Source of the DNA: Thermococcus celericrescens
GTDB taxonomy: Archaea; Methanobacteriota_B; Thermococci; Thermococcales; Thermococcaceae
Assembly: GCF_001484195.1 (NCBI RefSeq)
Contig: NZ_LLYW01000035.1
Location: 1 to 64,000 of the forward strand
DNA: 64,000 bases
Direction of reading: 5' to 3'
The notes below the pieces were generated by a model. The model was not told the DNA's origin. It made no database searches and was given only the letters and a program-made list of their open reading frames with translations. This document shows positions 36,457 through 45,300 of the stretch, one piece after another. Both the position numbers and the translations under genes were made by a program. The stretch's first letter is position 1. The number at the start of each line of letters is the position of its first letter.

Positions 36457-37803
36457 TCATTCTCCCTCCTTTACTCCCCCAACTTTTTCGACGATGAGGG
36501 TTAATCCCCTGACTTCAACAACTTTGGCCTTCTCCCCGACCGGGATTCTGCTCCCATCCTGGCTCTCCGCCTTCCAGAGCTCCCCACGAAGCTTGACGAC
36601 GCCCTCAGGGTCGACGTCTTCCACGACCTTCCCGACTTTCCCGATGAGCTCCTCTTTCCCAGCCTCGGGCTTTTTCCGGTGGGCCCTGACCACAGTGGCC
36701 GCACCGAAGAGGAAGAACAGCCCGAGCAGTATTGCCATGACCAGTATCGCTATACGCAGTACTGAGTACGTCTCACTCGTCACCAAGTACTCACCTCCAG
36801 CTCCGGTTCCGCTGAAGAGCAGAATGCCCCCTATGACGAAGGTCACAACCCCCGCAACTGTGAACAGGCCGAAGGTCGGCGTCAGCGCCTCGGCTATGAA
36901 GAATATTATCGCTAGGACTATGAGGATCAGGCCCGCGCTGTGGTATCCGAAGTAACCCAGTCCGATGAGGCCGAGCACTAGGAGTATGGCCCCTATGGTT
37001 TCCGGCACGTGCCAGCCGGGGGTTAAAAAGCCGAATATCAGCCCTATGAAGCCTATGTTCAGAAGGAGGTACGCTATGGTTGGGTCGGTTATGTACTTTA
37101 CAACTGTGTCCCTGAAGGATGGCTCCAGGTAAACCACGTTTGCGTTTTTGATGTGCAGTACGACCTTCCCCTTTCCCTTGACAGGCATCTTTGTCTCCAT
37201 GCCGTCGGCTTTCTGGAGGAGGTCGTCAAGGTCGGTCGCTATGACCTCAATGACCCCGTACTTCATGGCCTCCTCGGGGGTTACGCTCCTGTCCTCGGTT
37301 ATAAACTCTGCCGTGAGCGTCTCGTTCCTGCCGCTCATCCGGGCCAGCTCGCGGAGGTAGGCCACGTAGAAGTTGGTTATCTTCGGCGGGGCTTCGACGA
37401 TGCTTCCGTTCTGGCCGTAGCCGAGTATCGGCCTGCAGGCCCCTATCACCGTCCCAGGGGCCATGGCAATGAGATGGGAGCTCAGGGCGATGTACGTTCC
37501 CGCGGATGCGGCCATTCCGCCCGAGGGGTAGACGTAGATGATAACCGGGACCCTGGCGCTCTCAATCCGCGTTACTATCTCCTGCATGGCGTCGGCCCTG
37601 CCGCCGGGGGTGTTCAGCTCGATAATTATAGCGGAGGCATTCGCATCCTCTGCCCTGCTTATGTATCTGTCGAACTGATCGACTGTATAGCCGGTTATCA
37701 TTCCATCGACCTTTGCAACGTAAACTGTGCCGCCCTGGGCACTCACGCTGGGGAGGAACACCATGAACAAAACCAGGATTACCAGGGCAACGTTCAGCCT
37801 CAT
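36457..37803 (-). CDS. nfeD: NfeD-family membrane serine protease (stomatin-cleaving)
   Basis: 448 residues: signal peptide (~1-22), ClpP-like protease domain with the nucleophile Ser100 in GGMAASAGTY and catalytic Lys141 in EAPPKITNF (PH1510 uses Ser97/Lys138), then about five transmembrane helices and a C-terminal OB-fold NfeD domain (GKVGKVVEDVDPEGVVKLRGE). It abuts the stomatin gene with no gap. It cleaves the stomatin C-terminus in Pyrococcus. Confidence 0.95.
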   Translation of the reverse strand: MRLNVALVILVLFMVFLPSVSAQGGTVYVAKVDGMITGYTVDQFDRYISRAEDANASAIIIELNTPGGRADAMQEIVTRIESARVPVIIYVYPSGGMAASAGTYIALSSHLIAMAPGTVIGACRPILGYGQNGSIVEAPPKITNFYVAYLRELARMSGRNETLTAEFITEDRSVTPEEAMKYGVIEVIATDLDDLLQKADGMETKMPVKGKGKVVLHIKNANVVYLEPSFRDTVVKYITDPTIAYLLLNIGFIGLIFGFLTPGWHVPETIGAILLVLGLIGLGYFGYHSAGLILIVLAIIFFIAEALTPTFGLFTVAGVVTFVIGGILLFSGTGAGGEYLVTSETYSVLRIAILVMAILLGLFFLFGAATVVRAHRKKPEAGKEELIGKVGKVVEDVDPEGVVKLRGELWKAESQDGSRIPVGEKAKVVEVRGLTLIVEKVGGVKEGE

Positions 37804-37894
37804 CCATACCGCCTGATATCAGTACTACTCAAGGGTTTAAATCTTTTGCCTGCCTTCCAAAAGTGATTTATATGTTGGGTGGGAATTCAGCAAC

Positions 37895-38194
37895 ATGGAG
37901 CTGAAAACTCTGGCCAAGCTCTACCGCGTCGCCAGGGGTGATGAAAAGGTCGCGAGGGCCTGGGAGCTCGTCCGTGCGGCCGCAGGATACAGCCTGCACG
38001 AGCCGTACTGGGACTTCCTGAGGGAGAACTTCGAGGTTCGTGCGGAAGAGGTTAAAGAGGCCATGCGCTTCCTAGAGGAAAGGGGCGAGCTTCAAATCAA
38101 GCGTTCCGTTGACGGTAGGAGGCTCTACGTCTCGACCCTAAAGGATATAAGGGAGAACCCCGTTAGGCTCGACCGATGGCTGGGATTGACCTGA
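37895..38194 (+). CDS. Small winged-helix-like hypothetical protein
   Basis: 99 residues, mostly helical with a C-terminal beta-turn (QIKRSVDGRRLYVSTL) suggesting a winged helix. ATG 37895 lies ~25-30 bases after a TATA (TTTATATG). It overlaps the glycosylase gene by 19 bases, so the two are co-transcribed. A DNA-linked role is suggested by context only. Confidence 0.65.
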   Translation: MELKTLAKLYRVARGDEKVARAWELVRAAAGYSLHEPYWDFLRENFEVRAEEVKEAMRFLEERGELQIKRSVDGRRLYVSTLKDIRENPVRLDRWLGLT

Positions 38195-39006
38195 GGAAGA
38201 CCGCGGGCGAGATGATACGCAACGGAACGTGGAAGTTCGAAGACGGTGTTTTCTACCAGGCGTTTGGGAGCGGTATCGCCGGCTACGATGGAGAGAACTT
38301 CATTCTTCCGGATTCGTGGGGCAGAAGGGAACGAAAATCCGCGAAGGAAAAGTTGTCCTTTATCCTCGGCCTCGATACGGACCTGGATTCCTTCTACGCC
38401 GAGATAAGCGACTCCCCCTTCGCCTTCTTGATTGACGAGTTCCACGGCCTCACCGTTCCCGCCTCACCGGACACTTACCAGGCGTTAGTTGAGACGATAG
38501 CCCAGCAGCAGGTCAGCTTCGAGTTCGCCCAGAGAACTATCGCGAACCTCGTAAAGCTCGCGGGCAGGCCGGTGGGGGATTTACACGCATTCCCCACCCC
38601 CGAAAGGATAGCGTCTCTGAGCGAAGAGGAGCTGAAGAAGGCCAAGCTCGGCTATAGGGCTGGTTACATAAAGTCCCTGACGGAGCTTTATTTGGCCAAA
38701 AAGCTCGACCTTGAACTCTGGGACTGGGGCGTTGAGGATGCCATCAGATACCTCACGAGGTTCCGAGGAATAGGGAAATGGAGTGCGGAGCTTTTCCTGG
38801 CCTACGGTCTGAGAAAGAACGTCTACCCCGCAGGAGACCTTGGGCTCAGAAGGGGGATAGCAAAGATTTTTGGGAAGCGGGTTAAGGAAGTACGGGAGAA
38901 AGACGTGAGGGAGCTTATAGAACCCTACGGAAGGTGGAAGGGGCTTTTGGCGTTTTATGTTCTCTGCTACGACAGGAAGACCGAGATGGAGAGGAAGAGA
39001 AAATGA
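38176..39006 (+). CDS. AlkA-type DNA glycosylase (HhH-GPD)
   Basis: The 276-residue protein has the HhH-GPD core: SPDTYQALVETIAQQQVS, the helix-hairpin-helix FRGIGKWSAELFL (~residues 198-210) and the catalytic Asp in PAGDLGLRRG (~residue 221). There is no lysine at the lyase position and no C-terminal FeS cluster. This favours monofunctional removal of alkylated bases (3-methyladenine glycosylase type) over Nth/Ogg activity. Confidence 0.87.
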   Translation: MAGIDLRKTAGEMIRNGTWKFEDGVFYQAFGSGIAGYDGENFILPDSWGRRERKSAKEKLSFILGLDTDLDSFYAEISDSPFAFLIDEFHGLTVPASPDTYQALVETIAQQQVSFEFAQRTIANLVKLAGRPVGDLHAFPTPERIASLSEEELKKAKLGYRAGYIKSLTELYLAKKLDLELWDWGVEDAIRYLTRFRGIGKWSAELFLAYGLRKNVYPAGDLGLRRGIAKIFGKRVKEVREKDVRELIEPYGRWKGLLAFYVLCYDRKTEMERKRK

Positions 39007-39335
39007 GAGAGGTTAGGATTATCCTGGAAAAAGAGAGATTCAAGGCCCTGAAGGGGCGCGATATCAGTGCCCTCCTCCGTGAAAACCTTCCTCGGGTGGA
39101 GGATACCCTGAAGGCCGAGCGCGAGGGGGTCCTTCTTGAGAAGATCGCAAAACTCGAGGAAAAACTTCGGAAGATGGAAGGGGAGATAGAGGAGCTCAGG
39201 GAATTCTATGAGAGGGCTTTGAGGGACAAGGAGCTCATGACAGCCGAGCGTGAGAGGCTGAGAAGGGAAAACGAGGAGCTCAGGAAGAAGGTTGAGGAGA
39301 AGAGGAGAGAGCTTGAGAAAGTTCACGGATCGTGA
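39003..39335 (+). CDS. Coiled-coil hypothetical protein
   Basis: 110 residues; the N-terminal ~35 (REVRIILEKERFKALKGRDI) are followed by an uninterrupted charged coiled coil (~residues 42-107). ATG 39003 overlaps the glycosylase stop. No family recognised. Confidence 0.7.
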   Translation: MREVRIILEKERFKALKGRDISALLRENLPRVEDTLKAEREGVLLEKIAKLEEKLRKMEGEIEELREFYERALRDKELMTAERERLRRENEELRKKVEEKRRELEKVHGS

Positions 39336-39359
39336 ACGAGTCGTTCATGGAGTGTGAAC
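39333..39359 (+). promoter_or_regulatory. Inverted/direct repeat between two coiled-coil genes
   Basis: TGAACGA-G-TCGTTCA (39333-39347) is a near-perfect palindrome that begins at the stop codon of the upstream gene; a further GTGAACGG follows at 39352. Such spacing resembles an operator or an mRNA cleavage/attenuation hairpin before the next gene. No binding protein can be named. Confidence 0.3.
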
Positions 39360-39362
39360 GGG

Positions 39363-39761
39363 ATGAAGCTCATCATCAAGCCGAACAAGGGCTTCGGGAA
39401 AATTGGGGCCGAGATAAACGAAGAACTGTGGGGGGAGATAGAGCGTCTCGGCGAGAGATACGGCGTTTCTCCTGAGATGGTCATCGAGATAGCCTTCAAA
39501 GGGGAGTTCAAAAAGCCCAAGGGAAACCTTGAGGAACTTGAGGAGAAGGTGAAGGAGCTTGAGGAAAGGACGTGGGAGCTTGAGAAGGAGTACGCCCCGC
39601 TCCGCTTCAAGGCCTACGGCCTGAGCGAGGACAACAGGATACTCGCCACCGAGCTCTCGGGCCTAATAGCCGAGAACAGCCAGCTTAAGCGGTTCCTGAG
39701 AATGAAGCCCGAGCGCAACCTTGAGCTGAGAAAGCTTATATCCTACTACCTCCAAGGTTGA
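39363..39761 (+). CDS. Coiled-coil hypothetical protein (MetJ/Arc-like N-terminus possible)
   Basis: 132 residues: a basic N-terminus (KLIIKPNKGFGKIG), a short helix pair (GVSPEMVIEIAFKGEF) that could be a ribbon-helix-helix-like segment, then a coiled coil. ATG 39363 is preferred over GTG 39354. It shares layout with the preceding gene. Function unknown. Confidence 0.65.
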   Translation: MKLIIKPNKGFGKIGAEINEELWGEIERLGERYGVSPEMVIEIAFKGEFKKPKGNLEELEEKVKELEERTWELEKEYAPLRFKAYGLSEDNRILATELSGLIAENSQLKRFLRMKPERNLELRKLISYYLQG

Positions 39762-39764
39762 ACC

Positions 39765-39819
39765 GCGGATGATGACAGCGAATTGCGCGGATCGGTGAAG
39801 AGCAACGCTATCTGACGCC
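39765..39819 (+). ncRNA. C/D box sRNA candidate 1
   Basis: Box C ATGATGA (39769-39775), 12-base guide, D' CGGA (39788-39791), three-base linker, C' GTGAAGA (39795-39801), ten-base guide, box D CTGA (39812-39815), closed by GCG/CGC. Spacing is exactly that of archaeal dual-guide C/D sRNAs; only D' deviates from CTGA. I could not assign the two targets. It starts just after the upstream stop codon. Confidence 0.62.
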
Positions 39820-39827
39820 GTCCCGGG

Positions 39828-39898
39828 CGGGCCGTGACGATTCCAAGACGGGCTGAACCGCTTTGCGGTTGTGACGTACCCTATGAGCGCCGAGCCCG
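39828..39898 (+). ncRNA. C/D box sRNA 2, predicted guide for Cm34 of tRNA-Met and for 23S rRNA
   Basis: Terminal stem CGGGC (39828-39832) with GCCCG (39894-39898); box C GTGACGA (39834-39840); guide TTCCAAGACGGG; D' CTGA (39853-39856); a small hairpin linker; C' GTGACGT (39871-39877); guide; box D CCGA (39890-39893). The D guide (39879-39888) pairs over ten bases with GCTCATAGGG of the tRNA-Met precursor at 46740, and the fifth base from D faces C34. The D' guide pairs over nine bases with the conserved 23S rRNA sequence CCCGTCTTG. Archaeal sRNAs guiding Cm34 of elongator tRNA-Met are known. It overlaps the 3' end of nob1 on the opposite strand. Confidence 0.82.
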
Positions 39899-40387
39899 TC
39901 CGGGGCGTTTTCTCCGGCGCTTCTTCTTCGGTATCAACCTCACCGGGCTGCCGCAATCCGGGCAGATTCCCTCCGGCGGCATCTCTGAGAAACGCTTTCC
40001 ACAGCCGATGCAGACGTAGTTCCAGCGGATGACTCGCTTTATCCCGCGCTTCAGGGTTCTGAACTCTATTCCGAGGATTTTCGCTATGTTCTGCAGGTTG
40101 TAGTCGTCGGTGAACAAGGTAGCATTGAGCTCGTACGCGAGGGCTAAAACCTCAACGTCCGCCTCGCTCAGCTCCCCCAGCTCGCCCGTCTTTCTGGCCG
40201 CTTCCCTTACCGCCTCAAGGCTCTCCTTTGAGGGGACGAGGACCTTGACCTTTCCGGCGCTTATCAACCCCTCCAAAAAGAGCCTCGACTCCGGGTCTTT
40301 AACCTCATCAACGACCTTCGGCGTCGTGAAGCCCTCGACGTCTATCCCCTGAATGAAGACCGCCGCATCTATGACCTGAACCTTCAT
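39881..40387 (-). CDS. nob1: Nob1-like rRNA maturation endonuclease (PIN domain plus zinc ribbon)
   Basis: 168 residues: a PIN domain with acidic residues in [11 protein letters not shown] (N-terminus), [11 protein letters not shown] and LFTDDYN, then a zinc ribbon (CIGC ... CPDC, ~residues 130-150) and a strongly basic tail ([14 protein letters not shown]). This order is that of archaeal Nob1, which cuts the 3' end of pre-16S rRNA. Confidence 0.92.
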   Translation of the reverse strand: MKVQVIDAAVFIQGIDVEGFTTPKVVDEVKDPESRLFLEGLISAGKVKVLVPSKESLEAVREAARKTGELGELSEADVEVLALAYELNATLFTDDYNLQNIAKILGIEFRTLKRGIKRVIRWNYVCIGCGKRFSEMPPEGICPDCGSPVRLIPKKKRRRKRPGRARRS

Positions 40388-40447
40388 GGCCTAAACTCGG
40401 AGAAACCCTTTTTTTAGATTTCCGTCGAAATGAGGCCGGTGGTGCGG

Positions 40448-41215
40448 ATGAAGGTTGACCTGAACTCGGACCTCGGCGAGAGCTTCGGCCGTTACAAGCT
40501 CGGCCTCGACGAGGAGGTCATGAACTACATCACGAGCGCCAACGTTGCAACGGGCTGGCACGCCGGCGACCCGATAGTCATACGGAGAACTGTAAGACTT
40601 GCGAAGGAGAATGGAGTGGCCGTCGGGGCGCACCCTGGCTACCCGGATTTGCTCGGCTTCGGGAGGAGGTATATGAAACTCTCGCCCGAGGAGGCGAGGA
40701 ACTACATCCTCTACCAGATTGGCGCCCTCTACGCCTTCACGAGGGCTGAAGGAATCGAGCTCCAGCACGTTAAGCCCCACGGGGCACTCTACAACGCCCT
40801 CGTTAAGGAGGAAGAGCTCGCGAGGGCGGTCATCGAGGGGATAGCGGACTTCGATAGGAACCTGATATTCGTGGCCCTCTCCGGCTCAAGGCCGGCAGAA
40901 ATAGCCGAAGAGATGGGGGTTAAGGTTGCCCGCGAGGTTTTCGCAGACAGGGCTTACAACCCTGACGGAACCCTCGTTCCCCGTTCGAAGCCGGGAGCGG
41001 TCATACACGAGGAGGAAGCGATAGCCGAGCGCGTGGTCTCGATGGTCAAGGACGGTGGAGTCAGGGCGATAAACGGGGAGTGGGTCGAGCTGAAGGCTGA
41101 CTCCATCTGCGTCCACGGGGACAACCCGAAGGCAGTCCAAATTGCAGCGAGGATAAGGAGAGTCCTTGAGGAGGAAGGGGTTAGGGTAGTGCCGATGAGG
41201 GAGATCGTGCGGTGA
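40448..41215 (+). CDS. pxpA: 5-oxoprolinase subunit A (LamB/YcsF family)
   Basis: 255 residues with [14 protein letters not shown] at the N-terminus, [15 protein letters not shown] (~residue 60) and VKPHGALYN (~residue 115), all hallmarks of PxpA. With PxpB and PxpC it hydrolyses 5-oxoproline to glutamate with ATP, which detoxifies pyroglutamate formed quickly at high temperature. ATG 40448 follows GGTGGTG. Confidence 0.95.
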   Translation: MKVDLNSDLGESFGRYKLGLDEEVMNYITSANVATGWHAGDPIVIRRTVRLAKENGVAVGAHPGYPDLLGFGRRYMKLSPEEARNYILYQIGALYAFTRAEGIELQHVKPHGALYNALVKEEELARAVIEGIADFDRNLIFVALSGSRPAEIAEEMGVKVAREVFADRAYNPDGTLVPRSKPGAVIHEEEAIAERVVSMVKDGGVRAINGEWVELKADSICVHGDNPKAVQIAARIRRVLEEEGVRVVPMREIVR

Positions 41216-41219
41216 GACC

Positions 41220-41915
41220 ATGCAACCGACGATAAAACCCGCCGGCGACTCGGCGCTGCTCGTATCCTTTGGTGAGGTCATTGACGAAGAGGTAAACGCG
41301 AAAATACACGCTATTGCCGACGCGGTGGAGAAGGCTAACTTTGAATGGCTCGTTGAGGTGGTGCCGGCTTATTCGACGGTCTACGTCTTCTACGATCCCC
41401 TCAAGGTGAGCTTCAGCGAAGTAAGGGAGGCCATTGAGCCCTTCCTCCAGGTTTCACCGGAATCCTTTGAGGGGAGACTCGTCGAGGTTCCAGTCGTTTA
41501 CGGCGGCCGGTACGGTCCGGATATCGGCTTTGTGGCGGAACACAACGGCCTGAGCGTCGATGACGTGATCGAGATACATTCCAGACCGACCTACCGCGTC
41601 TACTTCCTCGGCTTCCTGCCGGGCTTCGCATATCTCGGCGGCATGGACGAGAGGATAGCGGCTCCAAGGCTCGAAAAACCCCGCCTGAAGGTTCCCGCTG
41701 GCTCGGTAGGGATAGCCGGAAGGCAGACTGGCATCTATCCCCTCGAGAGCCCCGGCGGCTGGAGGCTCATCGGAAGGACTCCGCTCAGGCTCTTCAACCC
41801 CGAGAGAGAACCTCCGACCCTTCTAAGACCAGGTGACATTGTGAGGTTCGTTCCCATCGATGAGTCGGAGTTCAGAGAGCCCTACGAGGCCGAATGGGGG
41901 GAGGGAGATGATTGA
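41220..41915 (+). CDS. pxpB: 5-oxoprolinase subunit B (KipI family)
   Basis: 231 residues with the C-terminal cyclophilin-like KipI domain: [35 protein letters not shown] and [16 protein letters not shown]. It starts four bases after pxpA and overlaps pxpC by eight bases, consistent with a fixed PxpABC complex. Confidence 0.95.
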   Translation: MQPTIKPAGDSALLVSFGEVIDEEVNAKIHAIADAVEKANFEWLVEVVPAYSTVYVFYDPLKVSFSEVREAIEPFLQVSPESFEGRLVEVPVVYGGRYGPDIGFVAEHNGLSVDDVIEIHSRPTYRVYFLGFLPGFAYLGGMDERIAAPRLEKPRLKVPAGSVGIAGRQTGIYPLESPGGWRLIGRTPLRLFNPEREPPTLLRPGDIVRFVPIDESEFREPYEAEWGEGDD

Positions 41916-42912
41916 GCTCCTCAACGTCCCTTCACTCCTCACCGTCCAGGACTCCGGTAGAAGGGGCTACCGAAAGCTCGGCGTTCCGGTTTCGGGCTTC
42001 ATGGACGATTACTCCGCGAGAACAGCGAACTACCTCGTCGGAAATCCCGGTGATGCGCCCCTCCTTGAGTTCCTCCTCGCCGGCCCAACCATTCGGTTCA
42101 GGGCTTCCGGCGTCTTTGCAGTTGCCGGTGACGTTGACCTCAGGCTCAACGGTGCTCCCATAGAACCCTGGATGAGCCACTGGGCGAAGAGGGGCGACGT
42201 CCTTGAGGTTGGCGCTTTGAAGGGCAGGCTCTACGGCTACATAGCCTTCGCTGGCGGGATAAAGTGTGAACCGCTCCTCGGGAGCTGCTCGGCCTATCCC
42301 AAGGCCGGCCTTGGAAGGCCGCTGAAGGCCGGGGATGTGTTAAACCTCGGCTACGCGATACTAACCGGGAAGGATGGGAGATACCTTCCTCCGGAGCTGA
42401 GGCCAGACTATTCGGCTAAGGAAAAGACCGTCCGCGTCGTTCTCGGCCCCAACCTCGACCACTTCACCGAAGAGGGAATAGAGACCTTCCTGAGCGAGGT
42501 CTACACGGTAACACCGGAGAGCGACAGGATGGGCTACCGCCTCGATGGAAAGGCCATAGAGCACTCGGAAAAGGGTGCAGGGATAGTGACCGACGCCATA
42601 CCGACCGGTGCGGTTCAGGTTCCGGCCAACGGAAAGCCGATAGTGATGCTCCGCGATGCCCAGACGACCGGCGGCTACGCGAAGATATCCGTCGTTGCAG
42701 CGGCTGACCTCCCCTTGGTCGCCCAGAGCCGGCCGGGAGAGAGGCTGAGGTTTGAGGCGATAAGCGTCGATGAAGCCCGGGAACTGCTGATTAGGCGCGA
42801 GAAAACCCTGATGGCCATCAGGGATTTCCTTGATGGGAAGATGCGTGCCTACAGGATCATGGCGGGGGGAGAAGAGCTGATTGCGTTCACAAAAGTGGAA
42901 AGAAGGGGTTAA
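41908..42912 (+). CDS. pxpC: 5-oxoprolinase subunit C (KipA family)
   Basis: 334 residues with [20 protein letters not shown] at the N-terminus and [11 protein letters not shown] near residue 255, the KipA/PxpC signature. ATG 41908 follows a GGGGGAGGG ribosome site inside pxpB. It overlaps the convergent UPF0179 gene by four bases. Confidence 0.95.
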   Translation: MIELLNVPSLLTVQDSGRRGYRKLGVPVSGFMDDYSARTANYLVGNPGDAPLLEFLLAGPTIRFRASGVFAVAGDVDLRLNGAPIEPWMSHWAKRGDVLEVGALKGRLYGYIAFAGGIKCEPLLGSCSAYPKAGLGRPLKAGDVLNLGYAILTGKDGRYLPPELRPDYSAKEKTVRVVLGPNLDHFTEEGIETFLSEVYTVTPESDRMGYRLDGKAIEHSEKGAGIVTDAIPTGAVQVPANGKPIVMLRDAQTTGGYAKISVVAAADLPLVAQSRPGERLRFEAISVDEARELLIRREKTLMAIRDFLDGKMRAYRIMAGGEELIAFTKVERRG

Positions 42913-43343
42913 TCCTTCTTGCGCATGACCTTGACGTGCTTGTAGGTCTTGCCGTTGCACTCGACGTCGCCGAGGATTTCTATTATCTTTACGTGGTCGC
43001 CCTCGAAGAGGCCCTCGGGGCTGAAAAGCTCTGCCTTCTCTGGGTCGCTGCACTCCTCGAACTTGAGCTGTATCACCGAGCCTGCTATCGCCAGCCTAGG
43101 CTCTATCGCTACTTCGATGCTGGGCTCGACGACCTCGACGACGCGAACCTTGCCCTCGTGAAGCGGGCAGGAGTGTGAGGGCATGCTCCTCACGCGGAGG
43201 ATTTTGTATCTCCTGCCGGGTTCGAGGTTTCCGACGCAGACTCCTGCGAGCTTGCACGTCTTGCACGGTTCTGCCGGGCCGTAATATATGAATTCAACCC
43301 CTGGTCTTGCCAGCTTTTCCCCAACTAACGTGATTATTGCCAT
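42909..43343 (-). CDS. UPF0179 family protein
   Basis: 144 residues with four conserved cysteines in a [10 protein letters not shown] cluster, a later C, and C in EECSDPEKA, typical of the archaeal UPF0179 family. Metal binding is likely. ATG 43343 follows GGAGGTG at six bases. Function unknown. Confidence 0.85.
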   Translation of the reverse strand: MAIITLVGEKLARPGVEFIYYGPAEPCKTCKLAGVCVGNLEPGRRYKILRVRSMPSHSCPLHEGKVRVVEVVEPSIEVAIEPRLAIAGSVIQLKFEECSDPEKAELFSPEGLFEGDHVKIIEILGDVECNGKTYKHVKVMRKKD

Positions 43344-43376
43344 TCCAAACACCTCCGTTTTGTGAAGCGGTGATCT

Positions 43377-44417
43377 TCAGATAACTCCGGTGATTTTAGC
43401 GGCCTTCTCCGCTGCCTCCCGCGTTAGACCGTCCTTTCCGAGGATCGTGTATCTCTCGGGCCGTATCGTGTGGGCAATCGTGAGGGCCTCGATTATGTAC
43501 TCCGGGTCGATCCCAAGCTCGTATGCGTTAGTTGGCGCCCCCATCCTCTTTAAGGTTTCCCTAACACGTTCCCACTTCATGCCGTGGAGGTAGGCCATTA
43601 TTATCGTGCCCACCCCGACCTGCTCGCCGTGCAGGGCCGGTTTCGGCGCTATGGCATCGAGCGCATGGCTGAAGAGGTGCTCTGCACCACTGGCCGGCCT
43701 CGAAGAGCCCGCTATGCTCATGGCCACGCCGCACGAGATGAGGCCTTTCACCACCTTTCTCACGCTCTCCTCGTTGCCCAGCCTTATTATGTCCGCGTTC
43801 TTTATCACCATCTTGGCGCTCATCAGGCTCAGCGAGGCCGCGTATTCGCTGTAGTACTCACCCTTAATGCGGTGGGCCAGCTGCCAGTCCTTCACCGCCG
43901 TCAGGTTGCTTATCATGTCGCCCACGCCTGCCGCGAGGTAGCGGTAGGGGGCGGTTTTTATGACCTCGACGTCCGCCACGACGGCTATGGGAGGCACTGC
44001 CTTGACCGAAGTCTTTGCTCCGATGTCCTTTATCGAAGCGTTGGCGCTCGCTATACCGTCGTGCGAGGCGGTGGTTGGAAAGCTGATGAAGGGAACTCCC
44101 GCTTTGAAAGAGGCGAGCTTGGCGACGTCGATTATACTTCCGCCGCCGACTGCTATGAGCCAGTCAAATTCACCGCCCCTGATTTCATCGAGGGTCCGGT
44201 TCACCTCCTCCATCGTCGCACCCTTAACGGTGAGGCCATCTACCTCGTACTCCCCTGAGAGGTTCTCCTCGACCTCCCTGCCCGCTATCTTTTTTGTGTG
44301 TTTCCCGTAGAGTACGAGCGCTTTTCTTCCCAGGCCGATCCTCTTCGCGACGTTCACGACCTCTCCCTTGAGATTCTCGCCGAGCAAAACCTCTCGCGGG
44401 AGCTGCATCAGGTGCAC
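43377..44417 (-). CDS. egsA: sn-glycerol-1-phosphate dehydrogenase
   Basis: 346 residues with the NAD site GGGSIIDVAKLASF, substrate segment FPTTASHDGIASANASI and zinc ligands in SGAEHLFSHALD and LHGEQVGVG. It makes the sn-glycerol-1-phosphate backbone of archaeal lipids. GTG 44417 with GGTGGTG six bases upstream is chosen. The frame happens to stay open far upstream across the next, oppositely oriented gene, but that part is not coding. Confidence 0.93.
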   Translation of the reverse strand: MHLMQLPREVLLGENLKGEVVNVAKRIGLGRKALVLYGKHTKKIAGREVEENLSGEYEVDGLTVKGATMEEVNRTLDEIRGGEFDWLIAVGGGSIIDVAKLASFKAGVPFISFPTTASHDGIASANASIKDIGAKTSVKAVPPIAVVADVEVIKTAPYRYLAAGVGDMISNLTAVKDWQLAHRIKGEYYSEYAASLSLMSAKMVIKNADIIRLGNEESVRKVVKGLISCGVAMSIAGSSRPASGAEHLFSHALDAIAPKPALHGEQVGVGTIIMAYLHGMKWERVRETLKRMGAPTNAYELGIDPEYIIEALTIAHTIRPERYTILGKDGLTREAAEKAAKITGVI

Positions 44418-44489
44418 TTTTCTCACCACCCCTAACCCTAAGGTGGGAAAAGCTTTAAGGCTATCGGAACAACCGTCTATGGTGGTCAA

Positions 44490-45299
44490 ATGGGGCTCTA
44501 CGAGTTCTTTTACGAGTACTTCATCAGGCCCATACAGGAGAACCAGGGTTACAACCCCGTGAATACGGTTGTCTACGCTATAATCCTGGGCATAGCGGTC
44601 CTGCTGCTGTACAAGATGCTCAAGCGAATGGAAATCAGGGTTGATGGCCGCTTCTTCAAGGCCCTCGTCCCGTACATAGTACTCGGCCCGCTGATGAGGA
44701 GCATGACGGACGTCGGAGTCCTCCCCAGAACGTACCTCACCGTGAGCCCCGGCGGCTACTTCGTCATAGCGGCCTTTGCGATAGCCTCCCTGTACATCGT
44801 CTGGAGGCATTGCCCGGGTGAGAAGCTCTACCCGCTCTACCAGGACTTTGGCTGGGTGCTGGTGGGGGGACTGCTCTTCCTGCTCGTCATAAACCTCGAC
44901 AAGGTCAGCTTTAACTGGGAGGTTTTCAAGTACTTCATTCCCGCCCTGGTTATAGCGGAGGGGGCGGTATGGATGCTCGCGAAGAAGGTCCCCGTTATCG
45001 CCGACAACAGCGTCCTTTTCTACACCCACTTCTACGACGCGACCACCACGTTCATTGGAATTCAGTTCTTTGGCTACTGGGAGCAGCACGTTCTCGCGAG
45101 GTGGCTCATAGACACCTTCGGAACGGCGGCGATCATGTACCTCGAAAAGTTCCTCATCCTCCTTCCAGTGGTCTGGATACTCGACAGGTGGATGGCCGAT
45201 GAGGATCCCGATCTGATAAACTTCGTGAAGCTGACGGTGTTCATCCTCGGCTTCGGGCCGGGAACGAGGAACCTGCTGATAATGCTGATGGGTGGTTGA
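44490..45299 (+). CDS. DUF63 family membrane protein
   Basis: 269 residues with about seven transmembrane helices and the DUF63 motifs LMRSMTDVGVLPRTYL and FYTHFYDATTTFIGI. The family is widespread in archaea and its function is unknown. It begins a DUF63-impA-rhomboid transcript with 1-11-base junctions. Confidence 0.85.
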   Translation: MGLYEFFYEYFIRPIQENQGYNPVNTVVYAIILGIAVLLLYKMLKRMEIRVDGRFFKALVPYIVLGPLMRSMTDVGVLPRTYLTVSPGGYFVIAAFAIASLYIVWRHCPGEKLYPLYQDFGWVLVGGLLFLLVINLDKVSFNWEVFKYFIPALVIAEGAVWMLAKKVPVIADNSVLFYTHFYDATTTFIGIQFFGYWEQHVLARWLIDTFGTAAIMYLEKFLILLPVVWILDRWMADEDPDLINFVKLTVFILGFGPGTRNLLIMLMGG

Positions 45300-45300
45300 G

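Noticed and set aside
35536-36504. Long plus-strand frame opposite the stomatin gene
   Set aside because: Shadow frame; the stomatin/NfeD pair is conserved in Pyrococcus.
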